Below, one piece after another: positions 6,317 through 7,487 of a DNA stretch of 7,487 nt (positions are counted from its first letter, which is position 1; each line of letters begins with the position of its first letter). Location: NCBI GenBank assembly GCA_021793115.1, contig JAJYTJ010000178.1:1-7487 (forward strand), given 5' to 3'. A program made the position numbers and the translations under genes. The stretch comes from Actinomycetes bacterium (GTDB lineage: Bacteria > Actinomycetota > Actinomycetes > Actinomycetales > Cellulomonadaceae). Below the pieces are notes generated by a model. It was not told the origin of the DNA, did no database searches, and worked only from the letters and a program-made list of their open reading frames with translations.

Positions 6317-7156
6317 TCACGTGGGGGGCGCCTCGTCGGGGCGCCCGGTGAGGGCGATGGCGCCGCACACCAGCAGCATCCCGACCACCTCGATGACGTT
6401 CGGCACCTGCCGTAGCACCACCGCGCCGACGAGTGCCGAGCACAACGGCAGCAGCGCGAGGAGCACCGCGAACGTCGCCGCCCGCACGCGGCGCAGCACC
6501 ACCTGCTCGATGCCGTAGGGGATCACCGACGAGCACACCGCCACGGCGACGACCGCGAGCGCCAGCCGCCAGCTGCCGAGCACGGGCGCCGCACGCGCGG
6601 CGAGGAAGGGTGCGAAGACCAGGCCGCCGACGGCCATGCCCACCGCCAGACCGCCCAGCCCGCCGTTCTGCCCGGCGACGCGACGGCCGAGCACGACGTA
6701 CCCCGCCCACAGCACCGCCGACACGAGGATCGCCAGCAGCCCGACCCGGGCGCCGGGACCCATCCCGAGGCTGACGCCCGCGAGGAGCACGACGCCGGCG
6801 AGCGCCACCCCGATCGCGGCACGGTCGCGCCAGCCGCGGCCGGTGACGGCCGCCACCGCTACCGGGCCGAGGAACTCGACGGCCACCGCCGTGCCGAGCG
6901 GCAGGCGCGCGATCGCCAGGTAGAACGAGACGTTCATGCCGGCGAGGACGACGCCGAACAGGGCCGCCGTCGCGAGCCGGCGGCCCCGCAGCGGCGCCCG
7001 CCAGGGACGCGCCCAGCCCAGGAGGACGACGGCGGCGATCGCGATGCGCAGCCAGGCGATCGTCGCTGCCGGCAGCGTCCCGAACAGCCGGACCGCCACC
7101 GCCGCGCCCACGTACTGGGTCAGTCCCGACAGCACGAACAGCAGTGGGGCGGGCAC
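6317..7156 (-). CDS. EamA/DMT-family transporter, RhtA-like exporter
   Basis: A 279-residue inner-membrane protein with about ten hydrophobic helices in two EamA halves. It resembles the RhtA threonine/homoserine exporter group of the drug/metabolite superfamily: FVLSGLTQYVGAAVAVRLF in helix 1, WLRIAIAAVVLLGWARPWR (about 35-53), ARLPLGTAVAVEFLGPVAVAAV (about 83-104, the most family-typical segment), and IPYGIEQVVLRRVRAATFAVLLALLPLCSALVG (about 212-244) in the second half. E. coli RhtA is slightly longer (295). Export of amino acids or similar small metabolites is the family's usual role; the substrate here cannot be told. GTG 7156 is taken as start because the first helix begins at once and TAGCCT lies six bases upstream; there is no Shine-Dalgarno sequence. 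The first five codons lie in one arm of a long inverted repeat, which may control its expression. Confidence 0.9.
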   Translation of the reverse strand: MPAPLLFVLSGLTQYVGAAVAVRLFGTLPAATIAWLRIAIAAVVLLGWARPWRAPLRGRRLATAALFGVVLAGMNVSFYLAIARLPLGTAVAVEFLGPVAVAAVTGRGWRDRAAIGVALAGVVLLAGVSLGMGPGARVGLLAILVSAVLWAGYVVLGRRVAGQNGGLGGLAVGMAVGGLVFAPFLAARAAPVLGSWRLALAVVAVAVCSSVIPYGIEQVVLRRVRAATFAVLLALLPLCSALVGAVVLRQVPNVIEVVGMLLVCGAIALTGRPDEAPPT

Positions 7157-7191
7157 CGGCTCAGGCTAGTGGCCGGTGCCCGCCCCGCTGC
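7141..7191. repeat. 20-bp inverted repeat (19/20) spanning the exporter start; possible terminator/translation block
   Basis: The arm 7141-7160 is the reverse complement of 7172-7191 except at one position, with an 11-nt loop (7161-7171). The mismatch is a G-U pair in plus-strand RNA and an A-C mismatch in minus-strand RNA. It follows the sugar permease stop (7214) on the minus strand, so it could terminate that operon, though no T-tract follows. It also covers the exporter's GTG and first five codons and places the exporter's -10 box in the loop. Confidence 0.8.
7163..7168 (-). promoter_or_regulatory. -10 element (TAGCCT) of a probable leaderless promoter for the exporter
   Basis: Reading the minus strand, TAGCCT (TANNNT type) is followed by six bases and the GTG start at 7156, the same geometry as the oxidoreductase promoter. 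There is no Shine-Dalgarno sequence. No good -35 is visible. The element lies in the loop of the inverted repeat at 7141-7191. Confidence 0.5.
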
Positions 7192-7213
7192 TCGTCCGTC
7201 CCTTCGTCGGCGG

Positions 7214-7487
7214 CTACCCCTTGACGGAGCCGGCGAGCAGGCCGCGGACGAAGTAGCGCTGCAGCGCGAGGAACACGATGAGCGGCACGACGATCGTCAC
7301 GAACCCGGCCGGGGCCAGCAGCTCCGCGTGGGCGCCGTAGTTCCCGACGAGGCTCTGCATGCGGGCGGTGACCGGCTGCATGGTCGGGTCCGAGCCGCCG
7401 AACACCTTGGCCACCAGCAGGTCGTTCCACACCCAGAGGAACTGGAAGATGGAGAACGAGGCGATGGCCGGCATCGACAGCGGGAGC
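7214..7487 (-). CDS. Carbohydrate ABC transporter permease, MalG type (5' part outside window)
   Basis: The last 90 residues of an inner-membrane permease of a CUT1-type sugar importer; the N-terminal part lies beyond the right edge. The visible piece starts inside the end of the EAA loop (LPLSMPAIASFSIFQFLWVWND), which contacts the ATPase subunit. It continues with LLVAKVFGG, a periplasmic stretch, a last membrane helix (GFVTIVVPLIVFLALQRYF) and the usual C-terminus VRGLLAGSVKG. In such operons the solute-binding protein and the MalF-type permease normally come upstream, outside the window to the right. The FLWVWNDLLVA segment recalls alpha-glucoside transport permeases, but that is too little to assign the sugar. 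The gene ends with TAG 23 bases before the long inverted repeat. Confidence 0.93.
   Translation of the reverse strand, partial: LPLSMPAIASFSIFQFLWVWNDLLVAKVFGGSDPTMQPVTARMQSLVGNYGAHAELLAPAGFVTIVVPLIVFLALQRYFVRGLLAGSVKG

Noticed and set aside
6636..7169. Small plus-strand frames opposite the exporter
   Set aside because: Thr/Arg/Pro-rich translations with no recognisable features; the minus-strand membrane protein fully explains this DNA.

Overview
This window reads as chromosomal DNA of a very GC-rich actinobacterium. The codon third positions are almost all G or C, GTG starts are common, two or three promoters look leaderless, and there is a bacterial proteasome activator (Bpa) ending in the GQYL docking motif. 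A Cellulomonas-like member of the Micrococcales is my best guess from protein character. That placement is inference, since no database could be searched.

Left part (1-4499, minus strand): two genes of a conservon-type signalling operon, as first described in Streptomyces (cvnA-cvnB-cvnC-cvnD). A very large NIT-domain sensor histidine kinase-like protein of 1364 residues comes first. A roadblock/LC7 protein follows and runs off the left edge. Between them lies an unreported 28-codon reading frame that overlaps its upstream neighbour by ATGA and its downstream neighbour by GTGA. It has its own Shine-Dalgarno sequence and may be a coupled microprotein or leader. The kinase carries a roughly 650-residue disordered tail with 19 tryptophans, mostly in W-x-P or W-x-x-P motifs, while the whole folded part has only one.

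Middle (4500-6267): a 194-bp divergent control region, then two plus-strand genes: a PIG3-type NAD(P)H quinone oxidoreductase and Bpa. The oxidoreductase, and probably Bpa, has a -10 hexamer placed so that transcription would begin at the start codon. A convergent hairpin region follows Bpa.

Right part (6317-7487, minus strand): an RhtA-like EamA/DMT exporter, and the C-terminal end of a MalG-type sugar ABC permease cut by the right edge. Between them is a 20-bp inverted repeat (19/20 matches, 11-nt loop). It contains the exporter's predicted -10 box in the loop and its GTG start in one arm, so read-through RNA from the sugar operon should fold over the exporter start while its own leaderless transcript would not.

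The four modules (conservon signalling, redox enzyme plus proteasome activator, exporter, sugar uptake) look like independent transcription units. Everything except the small coupled ORF, the kinase tail and the exporter hairpin is ordinary actinobacterial chromosome. I found no mobile elements, RNA genes or CRISPR.
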